Source of the DNA: Cordia subcordata
Taxonomy: Eukaryota > Streptophyta > Magnoliopsida > Boraginales > Cordiaceae
Direction of reading: 5' to 3'
Length of the DNA: 64,000 nt
Assembly (NCBI GenBank): GCA_028554755.1
Contig: JAPTOF010000031.1
Location: forward strand, 969,501 to 1,033,500
In this document: piece by piece, positions 11,761 through 23,409 of the stretch
Layout: the number at the start of each line of letters is the position of its first letter
Numbering within the stretch: the stretch's first letter is position 1
The notes under the pieces: generated by a model
What the model saw: the letters and a program-made list of their open reading frames with translations, nothing else
Told to the model about the DNA's origin: nothing
Databases searched by the model: none
Translations under genes and position numbers: made by a program

Positions 11761-11989
11761 TTGTTTGGTCTTACTTGCTTCTCTTTGCATACATATATCT
11801 TTTGGCAGATTATAGATATACTTGAAATTATGTATAATTATATAATATATATATATATATAAATATTATCGAATTAATTGTTAATTGGCTTGTACACACA
11901 AATAAATTGTTTATTTGTTCACAAACTATTTTATTTGATAAAATATATTTTTCATTTGTAATAAATATTTGATATTTATTTTAAAATTC

Positions 11990-12200
11990 ATTATTTGTCA
12001 AAAATATGTTTTTGACGCCCAATTAATTTTTAAACTTGTTTTAATTAATTGAGTATGCCTAAAATTTTTGGAAAATTTGTTTTTGATCCTAATAGTCCCA
12101 AAATTAGTTTATTTAATTAGGCAAGTCTCTAATTTGTCAAAATTAGAATTTTGATGCCAAATAATTTAAAGGAGTTTTAATTATTTTGTAAGGTCAATTT
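11990..12200 (+). repeat. About three 70-bp leader repeats of copia-1, each with a hairpin
   Basis: Hairpins of the type GTCAAAA..TTTTGAC occur at 11,997-12,016, about 12,067-12,089 and 12,135-12,154, roughly 70 bases apart, separated by AATTAATTT..GTTTTAATTA sequence. They match, in opposite orientation, the longer array at 30,440-30,925 in element (f). The middle copy is decayed. Confidence 0.6.
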
Positions 12201-13346
12201 AATTTGATTAAATTGATCTAATTATTGTGCGATAAAATCATGAAAATGTTTAGGATCTTTTATTTTAATGTATGACATATTATGAGGTGGTTATGGGCTT
12301 GCATATCATGTTTATGCATTTTATTTATTAATTATTGCAATTAATTTATGGGTTTTAAAATTGGTCCTGCGAGCCCAACCTTCTCTTTAATCTGGTTGTA
12401 AAATCTCTTTCCAAAGTGATGTATCCCTTCCTTTAGAAGGAGTTCTTCTTAATTATATTGTAATTACTAGTTTTTAGCACAATTGAGATAAGGAAATGAA
12501 GACCATGAAGCTGAAGGCCTAGGCCTGTCTAGGTTTCCTAAACTTAAAATGTAATAATTTAGTTTTGCATGATAGAGTGGCCTATGATGGCTCTAGTGGG
12601 CCATACTAGGAAAGCCCATAATCGCCTGCATGTGCTTATATATGTTGGTATATATGTTGTTTTGATGCCAATCAATTAATTAACTAGATAAGTAAATGTT
12701 TGGCTATTAAACAAGCATGCTCTTTTAATCAAATAAATCCTCTAAAATTATTAGGTCCTTAAAGTGACTTGGACATGGAGATGTCCAAATCATTGCTTCT
12801 CATTAAAGTAAATAATAATGGGCCCAATACTCTAATAAACGTTGGAGGCCCTCAGGCCTAGCTTTTATTGAAATATTGGGATAATTATTTACTAAATGAA
12901 TCCCTTGGAATCCCTTCAAACTGATGAGTAGGTGGGCTAACCTCAGTCGGGTCTACTTATTGAGGTCGGAGGAAAACCTTGGGAGTTCATGTTAATGGTT
13001 TGACCTAATCGAGCTTTTCAGTGGAGGACCTTAGCCTTGCTGAAGAAATATTTGGGGCAGAACAAAATACTGGGAGTTTCTTGGGGAAGTAATTGGTCAT
13101 GTACCTACCAAGTGGTGTCCATAGGTGGACCAACCTCAGTGGGACTTATGTATATTGTTTTGGATCTTAGTACCTATTAAAGGGGTTTATTTTCGGAAAT
13201 CCCTTTGGGCTGTAGGTGGGGACTAATTGTCTGAACAAAATAGTGGGAAGATCCATTAGATATTGGCCCATATCTTTTGGAAAAATTAATAACTCGCATA
13301 TACAATAGATTATTTATTATTTTTATGCCGATTATTTGCAAATTTT
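12201..13346 (+). other. Rest of the copia-1 leader, no gene seen
   Basis: This non-coding stretch before gag is shared with element (f): 12,660-12,870 and 13,090-13,280 match the reverse complement of about 29,690-29,890 and 29,300-29,480. No ORF is supported. Confidence 0.7.
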
Positions 13347-14190
13347 GTGGCTAACACGTTGTCTTTGAGATCACTATTGGCTAGTGAGAAGCTCACTGGG
13401 CCCAACTTCGATAGCTGGTATCGAAGGTTATGGATTGTTCTTGAACATGAACGTATGTTATATGTTCTTATTGATCCAGCACCTACGGAGCCTACTACTA
13501 ATGCACCTGTAGCAGATCGTCGACACCATAAAAAATGACTTAATAATAAAGTCACAGTTTGATGCATTATGAGGGCTGAGATGAACGAAGAGCTTTGTCA
13601 CAAGTTTGAGGATTCATAGCCTGAGGCTATCATTCAAGCATTGAATGAGTCATTTGGCACATCAGATGATGCTGAAAGACATAGCCTTACGTATTATTTT
13701 CAGTGCCAAGATGAAAGAAAGCACATAAGTTATTGATCATGTATTGTACATGACAGAAAACATCGAGAAATTGGCTAAGCTAGGCTTTCCACTTCAAGAA
13801 TAGCTTGGCAAGGATGCCATTCTTTATTCGTTGCCTCCATCTTTTCTCCCGTTCTTGAATTAGTTCAAGATGAACAAGTCTGTTGTCAACTACCATGAAC
13901 TACTAGGACTACTACAAACCTTTGAGAAAGATAACCAGTTCCAAAGAAAGCCTGTTAATGTAGTGGGAGGTGCCTTATCCTCAAAACGCAAAATTTTTAA
14001 GAAAGGAAAAACAAAAATGCATCCAAAGCCCGAGGTCGGATTAAGAAGCCCATGCAGTAGCAAAATCAAGCTTGCAAGCAAAAGGTGGCAAGAGCCAAGC
14101 AGAGTGTTTCTTCTGCAAGAAGCTTGGACACTAGAAAAGGAATTGTCCTCAGTATCTGGTGTCCTTAGATCCAAACAGGCCTAGAAGAAA
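13347..14190 (+). pseudogene. copia-1 gag, broken
   Basis: The start codon region at about 13,347 reads SLRSLLASEKLTGPNFDSWY, the conserved copia gag opening, then WIVLEHERMLYVLIDPAP. Stops begin near 13,538 and the frame then shifts several times. A nucleic-acid-binding knuckle at 14,105-14,146 keeps CFFCKKLGH followed by KRNC, a C-X2-C-X4-H-X4-C pattern with a stop just after the His. This is the RNA-packaging protein of the element; it cannot be made in full. Confidence 0.85.
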
Positions 14191-14214
14191 GCAATAGGTT
14201 GCTCAGCAAGGTAC

Positions 14215-15310
14215 GTATATGATTACTCCTTGCAACTTTAGTGTCATAGACTCTACTACCTATGTACTAGATACAAGCAGTCCTTATCATATTTGCAATT
14301 CGTTGTAGGGGCTGCAGGTCAATAGGACGTTCAAAGATACAGAACAATACCTAAGCTTTGACAACAGGAATCTTGTTCTAGTACTAGTATTAGGGTGGTT
14401 ATCTCTAGCTATCAATTCTATGAACTTAAGTCTTTCTGATGTTTTCTTTTGTTTGGATTTTGTTTTGAACATTATTTCAATTGAGCTGTTAGACCAAGAT
14501 GGATATTCTTTTAGAATTCCAATAATAGTTTTGACATTATTTTGAATAATGTTTGTGTTTTTAACAAATGATTGAAGCATAGGATTTATACTTCCACACA
14601 GCCTGTGCACATCTTGCATGTTAGCAATAAACGTCCCAAAATAGGAACTACTTCAGATATATATTTGTGTGTGTGTGTGTGTATCTTTGGCACTGAAGAC
14701 TTATTCATATTAATAAGGATATGATTAACAAGTTGGTCAAGGAAGGGTTTCTTGACATTGGTGATCCTGAATCACTACCGACTTATGAGTCTTGTCTACT
14801 TGGAAAAATGACCAAATCCCTTTTTACTGGAAAAGGTGATTGCGCTCCAGAACTCTTGAGCACTAGTGCTAGAGATGGGTATTCCTACTTCATTACATTC
14901 ACTGATGACCTATATAGATATGGGCATGTCTATTTGATGAGACATAAATCAAAGTCTTTTGAAATGTTCAAGAGATACATGAGTGAGGTAGAAAAACAAA
15001 CTAGAAAGAGTATTAAGATCCTATGATCTGATTATGGAGAAGAATATCTTTCTAATGACTTTTTAAGTTACCTAGAAGAGAATGGGATTCTCTCACAATG
15101 AACTCCTCTAGGTACACCACAACATAATGGTGTATCTCAAAGGAGAAATTAAACATTGTTGGACATGGTTCGATCCATGATGGGATGCATAGATCTACCC
15201 ATATCCTTTTAGGGGTATGCTCTTGAGACAACCGCTCATGTGCTGAATAAAATACCTAGCAAGTCAATAGAAAGACACCATATGAGATGTGGTATTGTCA
15301 TAGACCAGTA
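14215..15310 (+). pseudogene. copia-1 protease remnant and integrase, broken
   Basis: Around 14,250 VIDSTTYVLDTSSPYHICNS resembles the protease active-site region, with the Asp-Thr kept. Positions 14,300-14,690 are hard to read and hold a (GT)n run at about 14,669. The integrase core spans 14,721-15,190. It has ESCLLGKMTKSLFTGKG, a first Asp in FITFTDDLY, and the second Asp in SDYGEEY just after an in-frame stop at 15,024. At the third catalytic position Glu is replaced by Gln (SQRRN, then a stop). The enzyme would be dead even without the stops. Confidence 0.85.
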
Positions 15311-15720
15311 CTCTCTTACCTTAAGGTTTAGGGATGTTTGGCATACGTCAAACATCTTCAGACTGACAAGCTAGAACCAAAATCTGACAAATGTAGATTT
15401 GTAGGATACCCTAGAGAGTCTAAGTGATACTGCTTCTGTCATGTTGAAGAATAAAAGGTATTTGTTGCTGCTAGAGCAGTCTTTCTAGAGAAAGAGTTTC
15501 TTGAACAAGAGAGAACTACCTTCACTATTGAGCTTGGTGAAGTACAGACACCTTCAGTTGAACATACAAGACAGGATAAGGTTAGGGAACCAAATCTTGA
15601 AGCTACTATAGAGGCATCATTTAGGAGACCTAGTAGAGTACCCAGTCAACCAACTAAGTATGGATTCCTAGTTCGAGAAGATGATCCCATTGAACTAGAC
15701 GAGAATGATGAGGATACGAT
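15311..15720 (+). pseudogene. copia-1 integrase C-terminus and linker to RT
   Basis: Broken frames keep copia-like text such as LEPKSDKCRFVGYP at about 15,370-15,415 and a polar linker (RPSRVPSQPTKYGFLVREDD) at 15,630-15,690. Stops interrupt it. Confidence 0.6.
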
Positions 15721-16417
15721 CACCTATTAGATGCCATGCAAAGGCATGACTCTGAAGAATGGCTTAAGCCCATGGAATCTGAAATGGGATCCATGAAAGT
15801 CAATAATGTGTGGACATTAGTTGATCCACCTAAAGAGGTTAAACCTATGTGTGGACATTAGTTGATCCACCTAAAGAGGTTAAACCTATTGGGTGTAAAT
15901 AGGTTTTCAAACGAAAGCAAGGAGCAGATAAAAAGGTGGAGACCTATAAAGCTCATTTAGTTGCTAAGGGATATTGGTAATGTCATGGCATTGACTATGA
16001 CAAAACATTTTCCTCTATAATGATGCTCAATTTAGTTTGCATCATGCTTGCTACAACTGCGTACTTAGACTATGAGATATGGCAAATGGATGTCAAAATA
16101 GCTTTCCTTAATGGTGAGCTAGAAGAGAAAGTGTACATGACACAACCTGAAGGATTCATATCTACAGATGATTCTAAAGTGTGTAAGCTTCAGAAGTCCG
16201 TTTATAGACTCAAGCAAGCTTCTCGGAGTTGGAACATACATTTTGACAAGGTTTTCAAAATGCATGGCTTCATTAAGAACAAATTTATAAATGGGCTAAT
16301 GGACATGTAGTCACATTCTTAGTACTGTATATGGATGACATTCTCCTTATGAGAAATAATATCCCTGCATTACAAAATATGAAGTTATGGCTTCCATCCC
16401 TATTCTCCATGAAGGAT
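15721..16417 (+). pseudogene. copia-1 reverse transcriptase, first part
   Basis: The best frame is 16,020-16,310 with WQMDVKIAFLNGELEEKVYM, QPEGFI and KLQKSVYRLKQASRSWN, followed in another frame by LYMDDILL at about 16,327. The segment ends at SMKD, where element (b) is inserted. The reading resumes with LGEAFYIL after 23,409, so the insertion split one codon run cleanly. Confidence 0.9.
15806..15887 (+). repeat. 41-bp tandem duplication inside the copia-1 RT frame
   Basis: The 41 bases at 15,806-15,846, starting ATGTGTGGACATTAG, are repeated at 15,847-15,887 without a spacer and without visible change. Since 41 is not a multiple of three the copy shifts the frame. Confidence 0.95.
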
Positions 16418-18044
16418 TGATGTGTATGTTTTGTGTATATTTGTATGTATTGTTTGCATACATTTCTTAGGGTATTTTAGAGCTTATTAGTGTGCATTTA
16501 GTATAGAGCTTATGCATATTTATAATAGTTGTGCATAAGGTGAATAATTGCATAAATGCTACATTAAGTGCACTAATTGCATGACTTAGGTGCATTTTGG
16601 GTGAAGTTGATGCTTGAGCTTAAATGAAGAATTTTGGAAGAATATTGAAAAAGATTTGATGTTCAAAACAAGATTTGAGCATGCTAGATGATGCACGAAG
16701 CCAAGAAGGAAGCACCAGAGAAAACGGAAGTAAAAACGGAGCTAAAACGAAGAAGATATGCTATTACAAGTTGACTCCCTGCCCCAGTACCAATCTTCCA
16801 GTAGTGTCTTCTGGTAGTTCCTGAAGCTCCATCAAAAATATCGGCTGAGTGATACCCTAGTACTAATCTTCCAGTAGTCATGTTGAAGGCCTATTTAAAG
16901 CTCGTTTTAGCGCATTTGTAAAGGTGGAACTTTTATTTCTAGACCCCTAATAAACCCTAACCCCTTTCCCACTTCACTAAACACCCTAAATCACCATCTA
17001 AACACCACACCAAGCTAGGATTAAAGCATTAAACAAAGATTTGAAGGATTTGTATGGATTTGGATGCAAGAATTTAGGGAAGTTCTTCTTGTTCTTTCTC
17101 TATTTCTTGTAAATATGTTGCTAGATTAGGCTAGATTTAGGGTTGATTGTTGTTGTATATTAGATTAGGGCTTTGAATAATGGATTTATGTAGATCTTTG
17201 GCTCTTAATACATGTTTGTTTACAAAAATATATGGCATGATTCAATATATCTATGTATTGGAAATCAAACATATCTATGTGTTTGTTAAAATGCCTAAAT
17301 GAATATGCATGTGTTATTTATGCTTCAAATGCTCTTATCTACTTATTTAGGTGATGTGATTATGCTTAATCTCATGACATTGCTAGTAGAGTAGGCTTTA
17401 GCTTTAAATCCAACTAATAGGTTACATGCTATGCTTAGTCGAGTTTAGGTGCTAGTCCTTGGCTTTAAACCCAGCCAAGTGGATAAGTTAACCTAGACTA
17501 GAGTATCCCTCACCCACATTAGTGTTGGTTAATAGAACCTTAATGTCACGTAGTGTTTAGGTGCTAGTCCTTGGCTTTAAACCTAGCCAAGAGGATAAGT
17601 TCTAAGCACGGATTACGTAGGCTATGAGGAATTGGCCATTTGCTTTAAACCCAGCTAACGGGTTAAATCACTAGTATTGGTTAAGAGAGCCCCCGATCAA
17701 CACAATGGCAATAGAAGTCTCGAGCCTTAGATAGACCTCATCCATTATCATAGTCTAAGTCTAGTTACAATGCAATCACCCTAGGTCCCTTTCTTCTTTG
17801 TTAGTTTTTCCTTCCATAGTTTGGCTCCTTTAAGTTCCTCCATAGATTAGTTTTTATTTTCCTTTTTCGAGCTTCCTTCTATCCTAAAGAAACTACACAT
17901 ACGAACGTAGCTAGTTTGAGGCACCTGAGCACGTAGAGACCAAACTAAGGTAGCCTCCTTCTGGTGATGATACCCGCACTCAAATCCGCTATCCCATGAA
18001 TGATTCATACACTTGCGGGTGTAAAACTCGATATGCACACATCG
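16418..18044 (+). repeat. 5' LTR of element (b)
   Basis: It starts TGATGTGTATG and ends CACACATCG (originally probably CATCA). It aligns with 21,789-23,404 throughout. It contains three GCTTTAAACCCAGC-type blocks at about 17,400-17,660 and a TATA-like CTATTTAAAG at about 16,890. Confidence 0.9.
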
Positions 18045-18050
18045 AGTTTT

Positions 18051-18068
18051 CGGCACCGTTACTAGGGA
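18051..18068 (+). other. Primer binding site of element (b), tRNA-Asp type, decayed
   Basis: CGGCACCGTTACTAGGGA matches TGGCGCCGTTGCCGGGGA at 13 of 18 positions and lies six bases after the LTR, as in Athila-type elements. Confidence 0.75.
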
Positions 18069-18273
18069 GGCACGGTATTGGTTCTTTGTGTGCTTTTGTG
18101 TTTGCGATTGGTTGCTTGCGTGTGCCCTATCTTTACTTGCTTTCCATTTTTTTTTTTGAAAATTTAAAAAAAATTGATTAAAAAAATCCTGAAAAATCCA
18201 AAAGAACATTGAAAAATTTTAAAATGAAAAAAAAAAGTGATTGTGAAAAGGTTTTACTTGTGATTCATTGAAT

Positions 18274-20167
18274 ATGACCGATCCTAATGCTTCTTAGTGG
18301 TCACTTGTATCCTTTTCCCCGCCACTCGAACGTGTCCCTTATGCATACTGTCCCCATGAGAATTCCCCATCTAGGGCTAGTGTTACTTATGACCCCCATG
18401 GTCATGCATCTTCATTTAGTAATGATGACTATAAGGATGCATATTCTTGTTATTGCAATCATTGTGGAAGCCGTGCTCATTTTCCTAGTGCTTGTCCCAC
18501 CTTCCACCCTTATCCCCAATTGCATGCAATGCCCTATGCCCCTACCAATCATACGCCCATGCATGCATCTACATCTAGTTATCATGATTCTAGGGAGCAA
18601 TATCATGCATTTTCACAATGGGGTCAAGATGACTCTTCATTCAATTCATCCTCTTATTTCGATTGTCCACCTCTGACACTTTCTTTTCCTACTTATTCCT
18701 CTCTCAAGTTTTTTTTATGGTTATGTGCAAAATGATTTTCAACATGACTACCCTTTCCACACGGTTGAGCCCTCTTCTTTTAGGTCATCCTTAAGTTATG
18801 ATGAAAAGATTGCCTATCTACAATCACTCCTCCAATCTGATCGAGAGAGACTAGATAGCATGATGCAACAAGTTGACTATCTAGGTGAGTGCTTGAAGAA
18901 AGAGATTAAAAGTGGACAACTTGTTGTTGGAAGTCTTGAGATACCTTTAGACCAGGTTGAGGAGATAAGAGAGAAACCTAGAGATGAGAACAATAGGGGT
19001 AAAATTGATGGTGTTTTGGAGAGGAATCTAAAAAGAAAGGTGGATGGAGATATCACATCTTGCAGTGAGGATGAGAGTGAGCATGATAGTAATTTGGTTC
19101 TTAATGACTCTTATGGTTATGTTTTAGAGGAAACAGTGCCCTATCCTCTTATGCTTTCGTCGCCACCCACTGAGTCATATGAACCTAACTTTCTCTCTTT
19201 TCCTATATTGCCCATACATATGGAGGTTGAGTCCCATGTCGATAGTACTTAATTGCATTTCGAGTCGGCATTTAGGGAGTTTAGCACGCATTCTTCCCTT
19301 GAGCATTCATGCATACATGATGAGGAATCTGTTGAGTACCCTTTGTCCTTTCCATTTATGTCTACCCCTTGTGAAGAGCATGATGAGGGGATGACGACCA
19401 CTAGTGATGAATTTGTGAAAGCATTTGATGAGATCTTTGCTAGTGTGGATCTAGAGTCATCCATTAGGGAGAATAAAGCATCAATTTCAGAGTCTTTGGA
19501 CGATAAGTCTCTTGGAGTTAAGGATTGTTGTGTTAAGGAAAATAGCCACTCCAAGAAAACACTTGAGAAAGAAATTGATGAGCTTGAAATTGCGATCTAT
19601 AGGTCTTTGGGTGTGTATGATGAATTATTGTTGATACCTTGTGCTACCCTTTCCACTGGGGAATTGATTGATGAGGTTAAGTATTTTTTAGATGAACATA
19701 AACCTTTTCTTAGTGTGAGTAAGCCCATTAAGATCAAATCCACCCGTTATGAGAAGTTAAAGCGACCTAGGCTTGAAAATGCTATATTTTGTGGAGAAGA
19801 AAAATGTAGTACATCAAATTCCCCTATCCTTACTCCTCTTTCTCCTAATGTCATTCTTACTCCACTTGCCCATTCCATTAAGCCTCCCTCTTTGGAGCTC
19901 ATGTTTATGCCTTCTTGCATAGAACACTTTCCTCTAGGGTTAGAAAGCACGTTTCTTATGTTGCATGCATTTGACTTATCTTTAACCCATGAGGATGATG
20001 TATTTTTAGCCCTTGATTTTGAGAAGAAGGCCATGGGGTGGCTAATTAAAGAGCAAGTGGGACATGATTCTTTACATTTGAGCATGCGTCATTCCACACT
20101 TGTGCATTCATTTGATATTTTGGAGTGGGATCTTGAAAAGGGGTGCACCATGCATTCATTGCCCTAA
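18274..20167 (+). pseudogene. Single ORF of element (b): CCHC knuckle plus coiled-coil protein of unknown function
   Basis: From ATG at 18,274 about 630 codons can be followed with three breaks: a stop at codon 8 (18,295), a frameshift at the T-run near 18,705-18,712, and a stop at 19,250. A canonical knuckle C-X2-C-X4-H-X4-C (CNHCGSRAHFPSAC) lies at 18,454-18,495, as in the nucleocapsid of Athila gag, but no capsid domain precedes it. A coiled-coil-like segment (EKIAYLQSLLQSDRERLD) lies near 18,800-18,910, an acidic region near 19,060-19,110, and a long C-terminal part at 19,253-20,167 with no recognisable domain. The breaks are few for its length, unlike the shredded pol around it. A function cannot be assigned; RNA binding is inferred from the knuckle only. 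Confidence 0.75.
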
Positions 20168-20805
20168 CCCTTAGTGCATGACCTTTTTCCCTCTACGTTC
20201 TGTGCTTTGATGATTATTCGGCAATTTGTGCCACACAACTTTAAACATGCTTTACTCTAACATTGGCACTCAGCTGGAGGCGTTAAATTAGCACTACTAG
20301 GAGGCACCCTAGGCTTGTTAATATTTTTCTTGTTTTTCTTGTATTTATTTGCCTTTGCCTTTGTATATAGTAGATTAGCTTTCTTGTACTTATTCTTTCT
20401 TTGTATATAATAGATTAGATTGCTTTTGTTTATCTTACCTTTTGATAGTTTAGGCTTTCTTTTGTTAGTTTTCATTCTTTGTAGGTTAGATTTTTGCTCC
20501 CTCACTTGTTCTTGCTCCTTTCCTTCATTTGTGCATCAATCCCTTGCCCCTTGTATACATCCTTATTTATCATTTCAAATGTCAATGTGAGCTTGTATAG
20601 TATTATCTTCTAATCTCTTCTTTGTTTTTTTTGAGCATTATTGCTTTCTATAAAGACGGGGTTGGTAGATGATCAGACATCATTGGCATTTAGGACTTCT
20701 ACGCAAACAAGGTTGTATTGCTTCATCTTCTTGTCCCTATCTATCCCCCTCTACATTCCCCATATGCGTTTCATGTGCTTCCTTGTTATGCTTAGATGGT
20801 ATTTG

Positions 20806-20836
20806 CTTGAGGACAAGCAAAGTTTAGGTTTGGGGG
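20806..20836 (+). other. Upstream polypurine-like motif of element (b)
   Basis: CTTGAGGACAAGCAAAG followed by TTTAGGTTTGGGGG resembles the real polypurine tract 0.95 kb downstream and is conserved in element (a). Confidence 0.55.
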
Positions 20837-21767
20837 TATGGTTGCTCATTTATTGTTTATATCATATATGGGATAGATTTGCTTGCCATATCTTATTTTT
20901 GCTTAAAATGTGTTCAAAATTTTCAATTTTTTTTGCATATTTTGAGTTGGTTTATCTCCATGTTGGTTGGAGAGTTGGCTTTTGCTATTGACTTAATTGA
21001 TTGGAGAAGATGAGGGTATATTGTGGGGAGTAAATGGCGTGTGGGGTATGACCTAGACTTCGAAGAGAATCCATTTGAAAACTGTGGGGAGTGAGCATTT
21101 CTAAGAATGCACCTTGTAGTTTCCTTACAACTTGGTTGGCGAAAAGTGTTTTTAAAGGGTTGTTGATATGAGTGCCTATTCCTTGATCGGTTCTTTTAGT
21201 TTTCCCTAGCCTCTTCTTTTTCTTTTCTTTTTGTTCTATGTTATGTATTGAGAAAAAGTGCAAAAAAAAATACAAAAATGAGAAAAAAAAAGAAAAAGAG
21301 AAAAAGCCAAAAAGGCAACAAAAAGATTGAAAAATGAAGTATGTTAAATAAGTGACATGTAATATAACGTCAAGTTGACACAAGTATCTCTTTTGTTCTT
21401 TTATGTGTTGTGAATAAGGCTCTTATGTCAATGTGAGCCATTGTGATGTATCTTCTCTTCCTTGTATCTTTGGGGCTAAGTGCATATTAGGAGGCCACGT
21501 TAGTTGATAGAGCACGAAATATCAACATCTCGAGTGCGTGAGTTGGAATCCTAAGTTTGTGGTGGTGTTATCTACTTGGTAAGCTCCCAAGGGGTGCGAG
21601 ACCCTTTGTAATTGAAGGGAGGATCCAAAAAAGGTTAGGGAAACCCTTACATGAAAGAAATGACCCCTTATACTCTCTTAGAGGAAAAAAGATAGCAAGT
21701 CAATACAATTGGTAACTCTTTGAAAAGCATGTGGACAGACCTAGTTTAGGCTTGCTTGATAATAAGC

Positions 21768-21788
21768 AAGGGGAAGGTTTGGGGGTGT
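21768..21788 (+). other. Polypurine tract of element (b)
   Basis: CAAGGGGAAGGTTTGGGGGTG sits directly before the TGATGTGTG start of the 3' LTR. Confidence 0.8.
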
Positions 21789-23404
21789 TGATGTGTGTGT
21801 TTTGTGTATGTTTGTATATATTGTTTGCATACATTTCTTAGGGTGTTTTAGAGCTTATTGGTGTGCATTTAGTATAAAGTTTATGCATATTTATAATAGT
21901 TGTGCATAAGGTGAATAATTGCATAAATACTACACTAAGTGCACTAATTGCATGACTTAGGTGCATTTCGGGTGAAGTTGATGCTTGAGCTTACATGAAG
22001 AATCTGGAAGAATATTGATGAAGATTTGATGTTCTGAAACAAGATTCGAGCATGCTAGATGATGCACGAAGCCAAGAATGAAGCACTAGCGAAAACGGAA
22101 GTGAAAATGGAGCTAAAATGAAGAAAATATGCTACTACAGGTTAACCCTCTGCCCCAGTACCAGTCTTCTTGTAGTGTCTTCCGGTAGTTCCTGAAGCTC
22201 CATCAAAAGTACCGGTGCCCTAATATCCGTCTTCCGGTAGTCGTGCTGAAGGCCTATTTAAAGGTCGTTTTAGCTCATTTTTAAAGGAGGAAATTTTATT
22301 TCTAAAACCCTAATAAACCCTAACCCTTTTCCCACTTCACCAAACACCTTAAATCACCATCTAAATGCCATACCAAGCTAGGATTGAAGCATTAAACAAA
22401 GATTTGAAGGATTTGTACGGATTTGGAAGCAAGAATTTAAAGAAGTTCTTCTTGTTCTTTCTCTATTTCTTGTAAATGTGCTGCTAGATTAGGCTAGATT
22501 TAGGGTTAACTATTGTTGTATATTAGATTAGGGCTTTGAATGATAGATTTGTTTAGATCTTTGGCTCTTAATACATGTTTGTTTACATAAACATATGGCA
22601 TGATTCAATATGTCTATGTATTGGAAATCAAACATGTCTATATGTTTGTTAAAATGCCTAAGTGAATATGCATGTGTTATTTGTGCTTCAAATGATCTTA
22701 TCTACTTATTTAGGTAATGTGATTATGCTTAATCTCATGGCTTTGCTTAGTAGAGTAGGCTTTAGCTTTAAATCCAGCTAATAGGTTACATGCTATGCTT
22801 AGTCGAGTTTAGGTGCTAATCCTTGGCTTTAAACCCAGCCAAGTGGATAAGTTAACCTAGACTAAAGTATCCCTCTCCTACGTTAGTGTTAGTTAATCGA
22901 GCCTTAACGTCACGTAATGTTTAGGTGCTAGTCCTTGGCTTTAAACCCAGCCAAGAGCATAAGTTCTAAGCACAGATTGCATAGGGTAGGAAGGATTGGC
23001 CATTAGCTTTAAAGCCAGCTAACAGGTTAAACCACTAGTATTGGTTAAGAGAGCCCCCGATCAACACAACGGCAATAAAAGTCCTGAGCCTTAGATAGAC
23101 CTCATCCAATATGATAGCCCAAGTCTAGTTGCAATGCAATATCCCTGGTCCCCTTCTTCTTTGTTAGTTTTTCCTTAGTTTGGCTCCTTTAAGTTCCTCT
23201 ATAGATTAGTTTTTATTTTCCTTTTTCTGAGCTCCCTTCTATCCTAAAGAAAGCACACATACGCATGTAGCTAGTTTGAGGCACCTAAGCACATAGAGAC
23301 CAAACTAAGGTAGGCTCCCAGTGGAGACGATACCCGCACTCGAATCAGTTATACCACAAACGATCCGTACGCTTGCGGGTGTAAAACTCAATACGCACAC
23401 ATTA
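21789..23404 (+). repeat. 3' LTR of element (b)
   Basis: It starts TGATGTGTGTG and ends CACACATTA. It is co-linear with 16,418-18,044 with scattered substitutions and small indels. Confidence 0.9.
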
Positions 23405-23409
23405 AGAAT

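Larger units (their letters stand above)
20168..21788 (+). other. 3' internal non-coding region of element (b)
   Basis: No gene is supported. It holds GCACTACTAGGAGGCACCC at 20,294, the polypurine-like motif at 20,806-20,836, an A-rich block at 21,240-21,330 and the true polypurine tract. The same order is seen in (a) at 6,690-8,022 and, on the minus strand, in (c) and (d). Confidence 0.75.
16418..23404 (+). mobile_element. Non-autonomous Athila-like LTR retrotransposon (b)
   Basis: Two LTRs of 1,627 and 1,616 bases flank 3.7 kb of internal sequence. Flanks are AGGAT (16,413-16,417) and AGAAT (23,405-23,409), a five-base target duplication with one change. It has a tRNA-Asp type primer site, one long broken ORF that is not gag-pol, a 1.6-kb 3' non-coding part shared with (a), (c) and (d), and a polypurine tract. 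No protease, reverse transcriptase or integrase motif was found. It would need enzymes from an autonomous relative such as (a). Confidence 0.9.

Noticed and set aside
14287..14619. 110-codon minus-strand ORF in copia-1
   Set aside because: It lies antisense to a degraded pol region and shows no domain.
18287..18676. Met/His-rich ORF overlapping the start of the element (b) ORF
   Set aside because: It is an out-of-frame shadow of the CCHC ORF.
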